Positions 22,711-32,735 of a stretch of 64,000 nt of DNA are shown here, piece by piece. Positions within the stretch are counted from its first letter, which is position 1; each line of letters opens with the position of its first letter. The position numbers and the translations under genes are program-made. This DNA is from Bog-473 sp035534235 (lineage in GTDB: Bacteria > Actinomycetota > Acidimicrobiia > Acidimicrobiales > RAAP-2): contig DATLSH010000039.1 of NCBI GenBank assembly GCA_035534235.1, forward strand, positions 8,966 through 72,965. Reading direction: 5' to 3'. Below the pieces are notes generated by a model, which worked only from the letters and a program-made list of their open reading frames with translations, was not told where the DNA came from and did no database searches.

Positions 22711-24522
22711 CTACCCGAACGTGAAGTCGTAGGCCTCCACGCCCGGTGAGAAAGTCAGGTCGAGGAAGCCGCTCTGGAGTCTGTCGCCGGTGAGCAGCGG
22801 GTAGAGCTTGGGGATGCCGTTGATGGCCAGGGTGGCCACGTGGCGGCCGCCGTACGCCACGCCGACCGTGCCCTGGCCTCCCATGACCAGGTACACGTCT
22901 TCGGCGGTGAACCGGAGATTGAGGGTGCCGCCGGGACCGGCGGTTGCCTCCTGCTGGTGCACCACCCAGATCCCGTTGAAGGCCAGGCTGTTGGCCGGAA
23001 CCGATGAGGGTGCGTGGTACACGATGGAGCGGTCGTCGGCCACTGGCGTGCCCACCTCGTTGTTCAGCTGGCCATAGCCGACATAGCTCTCCGGGGTGAT
23101 CGACCCGTTGGCGGGCGTCCGGTCCGGCACGTCGGAACGGGGCGGGAGGTTGGCCGACCCGTTGGCGGCCAGCAGGCTCCTGATGTTGCTCTCCATGGTG
23201 GCGTAGCCACCCTCGCCGAAGTCGTAGGCGCGCACCTCCCCCGACGGGTCGATCAGGTACTCGGCCGGCCAGTACTGGTTGCCGTAGGCGTCCCAGGTGC
23301 CGTAATTGTCGTCGACCGCGATGGGGTAGCCGACACCGAGGCTGCGGGCGGCGTCCTGCACGTTGGAGACGACATGCTCGAAGGCGAATTCCGGCGTGGA
23401 GACGCCGACCACCACCAATCCATCTGACTTGTAGTCGTTGAACCAGCCCTTCACATGGGGAAGCGATCGCAGGCAGTTGATGCACGAGTAGGTCCAGAAG
23501 TCGACCAGGACCACCTTGCCCTTGAGCTGAGCCAGGGTCAGGGCCCGGTTGCCCGGGGTGTTGAGCCAGGCCACGATCCCGGTGAAGTTCGGCGCCCGCC
23601 CCAGGTCTGGTAGCGAGGATTTGTTGCTCCTGAAGGTGGTCGCCTTCATGGGGGTGGACATCGTGGTCGGGGAGCCGCCACCGGTCCTCCCCGAAGCCAG
23701 CCGGCCACCCGACGACGAGGAGGTGTTGGTGGCCGCACACGTGGCCTTCTTCCCTTCCAGCTTGGCGTTGGCGGCGGCGAACTGGTTCTGACGCTCCCCC
23801 GTCAGCTGCCGGAGCTGGGTGCAGGCGGGACCAGTGGACTCCACGTGGTTCTCGAGCGCGGTCGTGTAACCGGGAATGTCCGTCTGCAGGGTGCGCAGCA
23901 GGTTGAAAGCAATGGCCAGTGTGGTGAGGGCGAGGACCGCGCCGGCGACCCTGCGCACCCCGGGTAGGTGGGTGCGCAGGGTCGCCCACCCGGTGGCGGC
24001 CCGCTGGGCGACCATGGCGAAGACCAACAACGGGAGTGTGGCTCCGGTGGCGTAGAAGAGCGTCACCACCAGCGACGAAGCGCTCAGGTGGTGGTGGGCC
24101 GCGGCCACCGATATGGCCGTCAGCACCGGTCCGGCGCAGGGTACGAAGACCAGCCCGAGGCTCAGGCCGAGCACGAACCCGCCGCCTCGCTCTGCCAGGC
24201 GAGAGGCGCCCAGCCGGGTGAAGGGACGCTCCACCCACCCGCCCACTACCGGGATCATCAGACTGACCGAAAGGATCCCGAGCAGGGCGATGCCCAGCCA
24301 GAACAGCAGGTCCTGGGGCAGGTGCAGGGCGCTCAGCAGGGAACTGCCCGCCAGTTCGGAGGCGCTGAAACTGGCCACCATTCCGGCGATGATGAGGAAG
24401 GGCCGGGACCGGTTGGTCCCGCTGGACCCGCCGGCCACGACCACCGGCAGGACCGGGACGATGCAGGGCGACAGACCCGTGATCAATCCGCCGAGGAAGG
24501 CGACGACGATGAGCTCACCCAC
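22711..24522 (-). CDS. dipZ: DipZ-like CcdA-thioredoxin fusion protein
   Basis: 603 residues, three parts. (1) Residues 1-~210: CcdA/DsbD-type membrane domain, about six helices, with its redox Cys pair C20 ('LSPCIVP') and C129 ('FVPCAGP'). (2) Residues ~305-440: TlpA/thioredoxin-like domain facing outside, active site C347-I-N-C350 ('YSCINC'). (3) A C-terminal beta domain 'NLRFTAEDVYLVMGG...'. This is the architecture of mycobacterial DipZ. Carries electrons across the membrane to extracytoplasmic thiols, for example for cytochrome c maturation or protein reduction. A Ser/Gly/Thr-rich linker at 265-300 joins parts 1 and 2. GTG start. Confidence 0.93.
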   Translation of the reverse strand: MGELIVVAFLGGLITGLSPCIVPVLPVVVAGGSSGTNRSRPFLIIAGMVASFSASELAGSSLLSALHLPQDLLFWLGIALLGILSVSLMIPVVGGWVERPFTRLGASRLAERGGGFVLGLSLGLVFVPCAGPVLTAISVAAAHHHLSASSLVVTLFYATGATLPLLVFAMVAQRAATGWATLRTHLPGVRRVAGAVLALTTLAIAFNLLRTLQTDIPGYTTALENHVESTGPACTQLRQLTGERQNQFAAANAKLEGKKATCAATNTSSSSGGRLASGRTGGGSPTTMSTPMKATTFRSNKSSLPDLGRAPNFTGIVAWLNTPGNRALTLAQLKGKVVLVDFWTYSCINCLRSLPHVKGWFNDYKSDGLVVVGVSTPEFAFEHVVSNVQDAARSLGVGYPIAVDDNYGTWDAYGNQYWPAEYLIDPSGEVRAYDFGEGGYATMESNIRSLLAANGSANLPPRSDVPDRTPANGSITPESYVGYGQLNNEVGTPVADDRSIVYHAPSSVPANSLAFNGIWVVHQQEATAGPGGTLNLRFTAEDVYLVMGGQGTVGVAYGGRHVATLAINGIPKLYPLLTGDRLQSGFLDLTFSPGVEAYDFTFG

Positions 24523-24662
24523 GGTCCCTGCTCGCTTCCGGGTGATCCTGCCGCACTGCGGTAACTCCGGACCCCCCCATCCCCGGTGAACCTACCGGTC
24601 CCAGGGCGCAGGGAAACGTCGCCCCGGCAGGCCGGCCCGGGCGCACTGCAGACTGTTCCCCT

Positions 24663-25286
24663 GTGCTCAACGTCCACTTCGTCTACCTGGGCGCGGCCAT
24701 CGGTGCCCTGGGCACCTCCCTCTACCTGCGCGACACCCTGCGGGGCACCACCAAACCCAACCGGGTGACCTGGTTGCTGTGGGCCCTGGCCCCACTCCTG
24801 GCGGCGGCGGTGGAGCTCCGCGACGGCATCGGGCTGCGCGCCCTGCCGACGTTCATGATCGGGTTCATGCCGCTCCTGGTCTTCCTGGCGTCGTTCCACA
24901 ACCCGGCATCGGTATGGCGGATCCGGCGCATCGACTACGCCTGCGGCGCCATGTCGGTGATCGGCACCGTCGTCTGGTTGTCCACCCGCAACGGCGTGTT
25001 GGCCATTTCGGCCGCCATCGCCGCCGACTTCCTGGCCGGCATCCCCACCATGATGAAGAGCTGGACCCATCCGGGGACGGAGACGGTGCACTCCTACATC
25101 GGGGCCGTCATCAACTCGGCCATCCTCCTCTTCACCGTCGAGGTCTGGACCTTCGAAGTGGCGGCGTTCCCGGCATTCATCGTGTGCATCGCCTCGGTGC
25201 AGGTCGTCTTCGTCGGACTCCGCCCGGGTCCCCGCCTGCGCCGGCACCGGGAGGGCGCACCCGCCCTTCCGCCGGTCCCCCGGTGA
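24663..25286 (+). CDS. multi-pass membrane protein of unknown function
   Basis: 207 residues with about six or seven hydrophobic segments from residue 4 on; basic C-terminal tail ('RPGPRLRRHREG'). 'TKPNRVTWLLWALAPLLAA' (30-48) and 'DFLAGIPTMMKSWTHP' look like conserved loop/helix starts; a PQ-loop-like topology is possible. GTG start without strong ribosome site. I recognise no enzyme motif and assign no function. Confidence 0.75.
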   Translation: MLNVHFVYLGAAIGALGTSLYLRDTLRGTTKPNRVTWLLWALAPLLAAAVELRDGIGLRALPTFMIGFMPLLVFLASFHNPASVWRIRRIDYACGAMSVIGTVVWLSTRNGVLAISAAIAADFLAGIPTMMKSWTHPGTETVHSYIGAVINSAILLFTVEVWTFEVAAFPAFIVCIASVQVVFVGLRPGPRLRRHREGAPALPPVPR

Positions 25287-25365
25287 TCCGCTTGCTCTCA
25301 CCAGGATCTGCCCGGGCCTGCTAGGAAGGCGCACGGGAAAAGCCAACCGAGGAGAGGAGCTGACC

Positions 25366-26235
25366 GTGCCCAGCGCGCAGGTCAACGGGATCGACCTGGA
25401 GTACGCCACCGACGGGGTTCCATCCGATCCGGCCCTGCTGATGGTCATGGGACTGGGGGGCCAACTGATCGCCTGGCCCGAGGGCTTCGTCAAGCTCTTG
25501 GTGGACCGCGGCTTCTTCACCATCCGCTTCGACAACCGCGATGCCGGCCTTTCGACCAAGTTCGAAGGCCTGCCCGAGCTCACCGCCCTCTTCGGTGGCG
25601 ACGGGTCCTCGGCGCCCTACCGGGTCGAGGACATGGCCGAGGACGCGGCGGGCCTGTTGGGCGAGCTCGGGGTGGCCCAGGCCCACGTCATGGGTGTCTC
25701 CATGGGCGGCATGATCACCCAGGCGCTGGCCATCAACCACGCGGAGCTGTTCCTGAGCGCGTGCTCCATCATGTCGACCACCGGCAACCGCAACGTGGGC
25801 GCTCCCACCCCCGACGCCATGGCCGCGTTGCTGCGCCCCATCGCCACCAGCCGGGACGAGGCCATCGCCGCCAGCGTGGCAGGGAGCCGGGTCATCGGCT
25901 CCCCCGGGTACCCCACCCCCGCCGAGGTGCTGACGGCACGCGCCGCCGCGGCCTACGACCGCTGCTACTGCCCGGAGGGCACCATGCGGCAGCTGGCCGC
26001 CATTCTGGCCTCACCCGACCGCACCGACGGGTTGCGCCGCGTTCAGATGCCGTTCCTCGTCATGCACGGGGAGGCCGATCCGCTGGTCACGCCCAGCGGG
26101 GGCGAGGCCACGGCGGCCGCCGTCCCCGGCTCGGTGCTCGTCACCATCCCGGGCATGGGGCACGACCTGCCCGAACCGCTGTGGGAGCAGATCGTCAGCG
26201 CGGTCGTGGCCAATACGGAATTGGCGGCTGTCTGA
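25366..26235 (+). CDS. alpha/beta hydrolase
   Basis: 289 residues. 'MVMGLGGQLIAW' oxyanion strand, 'FDNRDAGLS' (55-63), nucleophile elbow 'GVSMGG' with S112, acid in 'HGEADPLV' and His in 'GMGHDLPEPLW'. Complete catalytic triad. Close in pattern to actinobacterial hydrolases related to aclacinomycin methylesterase (RdmC) and pimeloyl-ester hydrolases. GTG 25366 follows GAGGAGAGG. Convergent with the beta-glucosidase. Confidence 0.9.
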   Translation: MPSAQVNGIDLEYATDGVPSDPALLMVMGLGGQLIAWPEGFVKLLVDRGFFTIRFDNRDAGLSTKFEGLPELTALFGGDGSSAPYRVEDMAEDAAGLLGELGVAQAHVMGVSMGGMITQALAINHAELFLSACSIMSTTGNRNVGAPTPDAMAALLRPIATSRDEAIAASVAGSRVIGSPGYPTPAEVLTARAAAAYDRCYCPEGTMRQLAAILASPDRTDGLRRVQMPFLVMHGEADPLVTPSGGEATAAAVPGSVLVTIPGMGHDLPEPLWEQIVSAVVANTELAAV

Positions 26236-26253
26236 AGGTCGGGCGCCCGGGGG

Positions 26254-27447
26254 TCAGGCGGGCAGGGCGTTGGCCGCCGCCACCGATGAGAACCAGGAGG
26301 CACTCGGCTTCGGCGTCCGGGCGAACGTACCCCGGTCGACGCTGACGAGCCCGAAGCGCGGCCGGTAGCCGAACGCCCACTCGAAGTTGTCCAGCAGGGA
26401 CCAGTAGGTGTACCCACGCACGTCAATGCCCTCGGCGATGGAATCCAGCACACCCTCCAGCGCCTGGTGCACGTAGTCGATGCGCTGGGCATCGTCGGTG
26501 GTCCCGATCCCGTTCTCGGTGACCAGCAGCGGCAGCGCCCCGCCGGTGTAGTCCCAGGCGCGCCGGAGGCAGTTGGCGAGGGAGGCCGGGTAGAACTCGT
26601 AGCCCATATCGAGGACGGGCACCCCATCCTCGTACCCGGCCCACCCGTCGGGACCGATCAACATGCGGGTGTAGACCTGCACGCCCAGGAAGTCGTCCCC
26701 TCCGGTGGCGTCGAGGAAGATGTCCTCGGAGTGGCGGCGGATGCTCTCGAGCGTCGCCTCCCCGCCCGGGGCCAACTGGTAGTCGGTCATGGAGAGCGTC
26801 AGGCCGACCGGTACGACGGGTGCGGCGGTCCGGATGGCGTCGACGGCCAGGCGGTGGGCGGCAATGAAGTGGTCCGCCACCGTGCGGGAAAGCTCCACGT
26901 CCGTCTTGCCCGGGGGGAACATGCCGGCGTGCCATCCCATGGTGGCCACAATGTTGGGCTCGTTGATGGTGCAGGCGCGCGCCATCACGTCGCCCAGGGC
27001 CTCGGCCACCACGGTGCAGAAGTGGCCGAAACGCGCCACGGCCGCGCCGCTCTCCCAGCCGCCCAGTGCGGTGAGCCAGGTCGGGGTGGTGAAATGGTGG
27101 AAGGTGACCACGGGGTCGACCCCCCGCTCGCGCAGGCCGGCGCACTGGCGCCGGTAGTGCTCCAGGGCGGCCCGGGAGATCTCCCCCTCGGCCGGCTCAA
27201 TGCGGCTCCACTCCACGGAGAAGCGGTGGTTGTCCAGGCCCAGGCCGGCCACCAAGTCGGCGTCCTCCTCCCAGCGGATCCACGAGTCGCAGGCGTCGCC
27301 GGAGGACTCCGCACACCCCGAGCCCTCGGTGTGCTCGAAGGCCCACCAGTCGTTGTTCGTGTTGCCCCCCTCAATCTGATGGGCCGCCGTCGCCGTCCCC
27401 CAGGTGAACCCCTGGGGAAAAGCCCGGTTCTTGCCTGACGTCGCCAC
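26254..27447 (-). CDS. glycoside hydrolase family 1 beta-glucosidase
   Basis: 397 residues; GH1 (beta/alpha)8 barrel, somewhat shorter than the usual 440-480. N-terminal signature 'FPQGFTWGTATAAHQIEGG' (10-28), acid/base E163 in 'TINEPN', nucleophile E311 in 'VTENG', and aglycone region 'YWSLLDNFEWAFGY'. Cytosolic (no signal peptide). Hydrolyses beta-glucosides or related glycosides. Divergent from the ABC exporter with about 57 bases between starts. Confidence 0.95.
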   Translation of the reverse strand: MATSGKNRAFPQGFTWGTATAAHQIEGGNTNNDWWAFEHTEGSGCAESSGDACDSWIRWEEDADLVAGLGLDNHRFSVEWSRIEPAEGEISRAALEHYRRQCAGLRERGVDPVVTFHHFTTPTWLTALGGWESGAAVARFGHFCTVVAEALGDVMARACTINEPNIVATMGWHAGMFPPGKTDVELSRTVADHFIAAHRLAVDAIRTAAPVVPVGLTLSMTDYQLAPGGEATLESIRRHSEDIFLDATGGDDFLGVQVYTRMLIGPDGWAGYEDGVPVLDMGYEFYPASLANCLRRAWDYTGGALPLLVTENGIGTTDDAQRIDYVHQALEGVLDSIAEGIDVRGYTYWSLLDNFEWAFGYRPRFGLVSVDRGTFARTPKPSASWFSSVAAANALPA

Positions 27448-27504
27448 GATGTGCCTCCCCGCTCAGAAACCCGATTCCAGGTTGCACGGTATCGTTACCT
27501 GACC

Positions 27505-28488
27505 ATGACGTCATACTCCTCGCCGATGACGGACGTCCCGGTTGCGGACCGTGCGGCGGACACGAGCACCCCGATGGTCGAGGCCCACGGGCTGGTGAAA
27601 CGCTTCGGCGACTTCGTGGCGGTCGACGGGGTGGACTTCACCATCGGGCCGGGCGAGTCGTTCGGGTTCCTCGGCCCGAACGGCGCCGGCAAGACGTCGA
27701 CCATGCGCATGATCTCGTGCATCAGCCCCTTGAGCGAGGGGACGCTCCGGGTGCTGGGATTGGACCCAGCCACCGACGGGGCGCGCATCCGCTCCCGCAT
27801 GGGCCTGGTCCCCCAGGAGGACTCGCTGGACCTGGAGCTCACCGTGCTGGACAACCTGATGATTTACGGGCGCTACTTCGACCTGCCACGCAAGGTGATC
27901 CGGGCCCGCGCCGAGCAGCTGCTCGACTTCGCCCAGCTCACCGACCGGGCCAACGACCGGGTCGACCCGCTCTCGGGCGGCATGAAAAGGCGCCTGACCA
28001 TCGCCCGGGCGCTCATTTCGGATCCGGACCTGCTCATCCTGGACGAGCCGACCACCGGCCTCGACCCGCAAGCCCGCCACCTCTTGTGGGACCGGCTCTA
28101 CCGGCTCAAGCAGGATGGGGTGACGCTGGTCATCACCACCCACTACATGGACGAGGCCGAGCAACTCTGCGACCGCCTGGTCGTCATGGACAAGGGGCGC
28201 TTCGCCGCCGAGGGCACACCGCGCCAATTGATCGACCGCCACTCGACCAGGGAGGTGGTCGAGCTGCGCTTCCGCCCGGGCCAGCACGAGGACATCGCGC
28301 CCGAGCTGGCCCACCTGGCCGAGCGCGTCGAAGTCCTGCCCGACCGCATCCTGCTCTACACCGACGACGGCGATGCCGCGCTGGCCGAAGCGGATCGCCT
28401 GGGGTACGTCCCCCAGAACACACTGGTGCGTCGCTCCACGCTGGAGGACGTCTTCCTCCGGCTGACCGGCCGCACCCTCGTCGACTGA
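27505..28488 (+). CDS. ABC exporter ATP-binding protein (DrrA-like)
   Basis: 327 residues from ATG 27505 (ATG 27526 also possible; the open frame back to 27451 lacks family sequence). Walker A 'GPNGAGKT' (57-64), signature 'LSGGM' (156-160), Walker B 'LLILDEP' (176-182), and a C-terminal regulatory extension of ~95 residues as in DrrA/NodI drug or polysaccharide exporters. Forms an operon with two ABC-2 permeases directly downstream. No clear ribosome site before the ATG, so a leaderless transcript is possible. Confidence 0.95.
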   Translation: MTSYSSPMTDVPVADRAADTSTPMVEAHGLVKRFGDFVAVDGVDFTIGPGESFGFLGPNGAGKTSTMRMISCISPLSEGTLRVLGLDPATDGARIRSRMGLVPQEDSLDLELTVLDNLMIYGRYFDLPRKVIRARAEQLLDFAQLTDRANDRVDPLSGGMKRRLTIARALISDPDLLILDEPTTGLDPQARHLLWDRLYRLKQDGVTLVITTHYMDEAEQLCDRLVVMDKGRFAAEGTPRQLIDRHSTREVVELRFRPGQHEDIAPELAHLAERVEVLPDRILLYTDDGDAALAEADRLGYVPQNTLVRRSTLEDVFLRLTGRTLVD

Positions 28489-28507
28489 CTCGCGGCGGCC
28501 TGATCAC

Positions 28508-29347
28508 ATGACCACCAGCACGACCTTGGTCGACGGGCTCTTCCGTCATGGTGAGGTGGTGCCGGCGCGCCGTATCGCCACACCGATGTGGCTGCGGGCG
28601 GCAGCCTACTGGGGCTATCAGTACAAGAGGACCTGGCGCAGCTCGGTTATCACCAGCTTCCTGATCCCGGTGCTGTACCTCACCTCCATGGGCGTCGCCC
28701 TGGGCTCGTTGATCGACCGGCACTCACACGGTGTGGGTGGGGTGAGCTACGTGGCCTACCTGGCCCCCGGGTTGCTGGCCGGCACATGCATGCAGATCGG
28801 CGCCAACGACACCATGTGGCCGGTGATGGGGGCCATCAAATGGATGCGCACCTACCTCGCCATGCTGGCGGCGCCGCTCAGTATTTACGACGTCCTGCTC
28901 GGGCACCTGGCCTGGGTGGCGGCGCGCATCGGCATCGTGGTCACCATCTACCTGGGCATCATGGCTGCCTTCGGCACGGTCTACTCACCCTGGGCCATCC
29001 TGGCCCTGCCGGCCGGCGTGCTGGCAGGGATGGCGTTCGGGGCGCCGATCGCCGCCTTTGCGGCCACCCAGGACAAGGACGCCGGATTCTCGACCCTGTA
29101 CCGCTTCGTGGTCATCCCGCTCTTCTTGTTCTCGGGGACGTTCTTCCCCATCTCGCAACTGCCCCATTGGCTCCAGTACCTGGCCTACGCCACACCCCTC
29201 TTCCATGGGGTCGCCCTCTGCCGCGATCTCACGCTGGGCCAGGTCCACGGCTGGGTCGACCTGGGGCATGCCGCCTATCTGATGGCCTGGGTGCTGGCCG
29301 GATATGGCGTCGCCCGGTGGACCTTCGCCAAGAGGTTGGTGGTATGA
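28508..29347 (+). CDS. ABC-2 type permease
   Basis: 279 residues with about six membrane segments; typical ABC-2 features are the amphipathic N-terminal stretch 'YWGYQYKRTWRSSVITSFLIPVLYL' and the late 'FLFSGTFFPISQLPHWLQYLAYATPLFH' signature. Pairs with the next permease (ATGA overlap) and the DrrA-like ATPase to form an exporter. Substrate unknown. Confidence 0.93.
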   Translation: MTTSTTLVDGLFRHGEVVPARRIATPMWLRAAAYWGYQYKRTWRSSVITSFLIPVLYLTSMGVALGSLIDRHSHGVGGVSYVAYLAPGLLAGTCMQIGANDTMWPVMGAIKWMRTYLAMLAAPLSIYDVLLGHLAWVAARIGIVVTIYLGIMAAFGTVYSPWAILALPAGVLAGMAFGAPIAAFAATQDKDAGFSTLYRFVVIPLFLFSGTFFPISQLPHWLQYLAYATPLFHGVALCRDLTLGQVHGWVDLGHAAYLMAWVLAGYGVARWTFAKRLVV

Positions 29348-30180
29348 CCACCACGGAGTCCCCGACCGACCGGATGTCGCCCGGCCTCGCTCTGCGGATC
29401 ACCCCGCTGGCGCTCCTCGGCGGCCGTTACGCCTCCCGGGTGCTGGAGCGAAATCTTCTCGTCTACCGGCGTTCGTGGATCTTCATCCTCTCGGGTTTCT
29501 TCGAGCCGCTCTTCTATCTCCTCTCCATCGGCATCGGCCTGAGCCATCTGGTCGGCCCGATCCCCGTCAACGGACGACTGTTCGCCTACACCGCCTTTGT
29601 GGCCCCGGGGCTGCTGGCGTCCTCGGCCATGAACGGCGCCATGATCGACTCGACCTTCCTGGTCTTCATGAAGCTGAAGATCGCCAAGACCTACGACGCC
29701 ATGTTGGCCACCCCGCTCAGCGTGGGCGATGTCGCATTGGGCGAGCTGAGCTGGTGCGTCATCCGGGGCAGCCTCTATTCCGGTGCCTTCCTCAGCATCA
29801 TGGCGGCGCTCGGCTACGTGGTTTCGCCCTGGGCCGTACTGTGCTGGCCGGCGGCCATCCTCATCAGCCTGGCCTTCGCCTCGGCGGGAATGGCCGGGAC
29901 CACCTACATGCGGACCTGGCAGGACTTCGACATCGTGTCCCTGGCCTTCATCCCACTCTTCTTGTTCTCAGCCACCTTCTATCCCCTCACGGTGTTCCCC
30001 GGATGGCTCCAGGCCGTGGTGCGGTGCACCCCGCTCTACCAGGGGGTGGTCCTGGTGCGGGCGGCCGACCTGGGTCTCTTCAACTGGGTGCTCCTGCTGC
30101 ATGTGGGGTATCTGCTGGCCATGACGGTCGTCGGGGTGGCGGTGACCCGCCGTCGGCTGGGTCGTTTGCTGCTCCCGTGA
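29344..30180 (+). CDS. ABC-2 type permease
   Basis: 278 residues, paralogous to the preceding permease: same topology and the same late motif 'FLFSATFYPLTVFPGWLQAVVRCTPLYQ'. The ATG overlaps the previous stop, so translation is coupled and the complex is probably a heterodimeric membrane part with one ATPase homodimer. Membrane segments begin around residue 45. Confidence 0.93.
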   Translation: MTTTESPTDRMSPGLALRITPLALLGGRYASRVLERNLLVYRRSWIFILSGFFEPLFYLLSIGIGLSHLVGPIPVNGRLFAYTAFVAPGLLASSAMNGAMIDSTFLVFMKLKIAKTYDAMLATPLSVGDVALGELSWCVIRGSLYSGAFLSIMAALGYVVSPWAVLCWPAAILISLAFASAGMAGTTYMRTWQDFDIVSLAFIPLFLFSATFYPLTVFPGWLQAVVRCTPLYQGVVLVRAADLGLFNWVLLLHVGYLLAMTVVGVAVTRRRLGRLLLP

Positions 30181-30243
30181 TCAAGGGTGCAGCGGGAACA
30201 GTACCGTAGGGCCCAATTCCCGAACGACAGGGGTCCCAACGCA

Positions 30244-30825
30244 ATGAATATCGTGGTGAGCAACGTCAAGGGCGGAGTGGGCAAGACGACCAGTGCCGTC
30301 TACCTGGCCGCGGCGGCTGTCCGGCGGGGCATCAGCCCCGTCGTCCTGGTGGACGCCGACCCCCAGGGCTCCAGCGCCGAGTGGTACGACGCCGATCCCA
30401 TTGAGGGGGTCGAGCTGATGGAGGGCCCCTCGGTGCGGACAGTCACCCGGGCCATGGACCGGGGGGACGGCATGGTGGTGGTCGACACGCCTCCGGGGGA
30501 GGGGACGATCGTGCGCGCTGCCCTGGCCCGGGCCGATGCCGTGATCATCCCCACGAGGGCGGGCGGGGTCGAGCCCAGCCGGGTGGTGGCCACCCTTGAG
30601 ATGACGCCGTCGAACATCCCCGCCGGCGTGGTCATCTGCTCGGCCCGCCTGGGCACCAACGACCTGGAAGCCACCGTGGCGTGGTGGACCGACCTGAAGG
30701 TGCCGGTGTGGGGGATCGTTCCCGAGCGGGTCTCCATCGCCACCGGCCCGGCGGCCGGCCTGTCGCACGAGGGGATGGAGCACTACGGCCGGGTGCTGCG
30801 GAAAGCGTCCGGCCGGGCCCGCTGA
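30244..30825 (+). CDS. orphan ParA-family ATPase
   Basis: 193 residues from ATG 30244. Deviant Walker A 'KGGVGKTT' (about 9-16), 'VDADPQGSS' (Walker A'), and 'VVVDTPPG' Walker B. No DNA-binding N-terminus and no parB, so not a chromosome-partition locus; the short form resembles orphan ParAs that position cargo. 63 bases downstream of the exporter, same strand, so possibly co-transcribed. Role unknown. Confidence 0.88.
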   Translation: MNIVVSNVKGGVGKTTSAVYLAAAAVRRGISPVVLVDADPQGSSAEWYDADPIEGVELMEGPSVRTVTRAMDRGDGMVVVDTPPGEGTIVRAALARADAVIIPTRAGGVEPSRVVATLEMTPSNIPAGVVICSARLGTNDLEATVAWWTDLKVPVWGIVPERVSIATGPAAGLSHEGMEHYGRVLRKASGRAR

Positions 30826-30999
30826 GGCCGGCCGGACAGATTCCTCCCGGCGACGGATTCAGGCACAACTTTACCCATTCTCTGCCGTAATAGGTGGCCT
30901 CACGGGTGCTGACGCTCAGGATCGGGGGTGGAGCGGCAAAAGCAGTGCAATTGTGATGTCCATTGGGTAGGGTTCGGGCATCCCGGACGAAGGATCCCC

Positions 31000-32613
31000 A
31001 TGGCTGATCTGGCTGTCCCAACTGCTCCCGCGCCAGACGTCGGCGAGAAGGGCCTGAAGGGCGGTGCGCTCGGGCTGATCTCCTCCGTGGTGGTCGGGGT
31101 GGCCTGCACGGCTCCGGCCTACAACTTGGCCGCCACCCTCGGGTTCGTCGTCATCGCCATCAACGGGCTGCAGGCCCCCGTCATCACCGTCCTGGTCTTC
31201 GTGCCCATGCTGTTCATCTCCTACGCCTACAAGGAGCTGAACTAAGCCGACCCCGACTGCGGGACCACCTTCACCTGGGCCACGCGGGCTTTCGGGCCGA
31301 AGACCGGATGGCTGGGCGGCTGGGGCATTGTGGCGGCCGACCTCCTGGTCATGGCCAGCCTGGCCCAGGTGGCCGGCCAGTACGTCTTTCTCCTGTTCAA
31401 CGCCAAGGGGATCGGGAGCAATCCGGCCAGCGGTTGGGTCCTGGCGGTAGGTGTCCTCTGGATCGTGGCCATGACCGCGATCTGCTACATCGGCATTGAG
31501 ATCTCGGCCAACATGCAGAAGGCGTTGCTCAGCATTGAGCTCGTCATGCTCCTGGTGCTGTCCGTCGTCGCCCTGGTCAAGGTGGGCAACGGCACGGCCC
31601 CCGTGGGGCACCTCGTGCCCAGCCTGTCGTGGTTCAACCCCTTCGACCATTTCACGGCCACCGGCTTCATGGCCGGATTCACCCTCATGCTGTTCATCTA
31701 CTGGGGCTGGGACACCGCGGTCTCGGTCAACGAGGAGACCGCGGACTCGCAGACGACCCCAGGTCGGGCCGCCGTCGTCTCCACACTGATCCTGCTGGCC
31801 ACCTACGCGCTCATCGTGTTGGCCACCCAGTCCTACGCCGGGATCGGGAGCAAGGGCATCGGATTGGAGAACGCGGCCAACCGGAGTGACGTGCTGTCGG
31901 TGCTGGGGACTTCGATCTTCGGCACCTCGGGCTTCGGGACCGTCCTGACCCGCATGCTGTTCCTCATGGTCCTGAGCTCGGCGGCCGCTTCCACCCAGTC
32001 GACCATCCTGCCCACGGCCCGGACGACCCTCTCCATGGCCGTGTTCAAGGCGGTGCCGAAGTCCTTCGGCCGGATCCACAAGCGGTTCCTCACCCCCACC
32101 GTATCGACCGTCGTCATGGGCGGGGTGCCCATCGTCTTCTACGTCGCCATGAACTACCTGACGTCGGGCGGTGCCGTCATCGGCGACTCGGTCTCGGCCC
32201 TGGGGTCCATGATCGCCTTCTACTACGGCCTGACCGGTTTCTCGTGCGCCTGGTACTACCGCGCGACCCTGAAGGACAATGCCCGAAGCTTCTGGCTACG
32301 AGGGGTCCTTCCGCTGACCGGGGGCCTGATCCTCTTCGGCTGCATGGTCTACAACTTCTGGCTCTACTGGATGCCGGTGAACAGCTACACCACGTGGCTC
32401 ATGCCGTTCTCACCGCACTGGCAGATCGGTGGCGTATTCCTGCTCGATGCCGGCGCGGTCATATTGGACGTCGTCCTGATGTTCGTTCTCCAGGCCGTCC
32501 AGCCCGCCTATTTCCGAGGTGAGGTCCTCAACCGCGACACGCCGACCCGGGTGCCCGAGGACATCGGCACACCCGTGGGCCTCTTCGGGATCGAACCTTT
32601 CGAGAAGGAGTAG
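31000..32613 (+). pseudogene. APC-family amino acid permease interrupted by in-frame TAA
   Basis: One continuous frame of 538 codons encodes an amino acid/polyamine permease with about 12 membrane segments, but codon 82 (31243-31245) is TAA. The homology runs straight through: '..SYAYKELN' before the stop and 'ADPDCGTTFTWATRAFG' after it, the loop and helix 3 region conserved in this family. No frameshift or gap exists, so a single base change is enough. Start ATG 31000 follows GAAGGA. Either a recent nonsense mutation, a sequence error or, less likely, readthrough; the part after the stop has only an internal GTG at 31330. Confidence 0.88.
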
Positions 32614-32735
32614 CCGGGCCGGCACGGGCCTGTGACGGCAACTCCTGAGCTGGCGGACGGCACAGAGGGGGACGAGATCCGCTAAACCGTTGCCATGGAC
32701 GCGCCGCGGCGCAAGGAGACGAAGGTGGAGGACGC

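Noticed and set aside
31243..31245. Programmed stop-codon readthrough in the permease
   Set aside because: No readthrough context or recoding element is visible, and UAA is the least leaky stop; mutation or sequence error is simpler.
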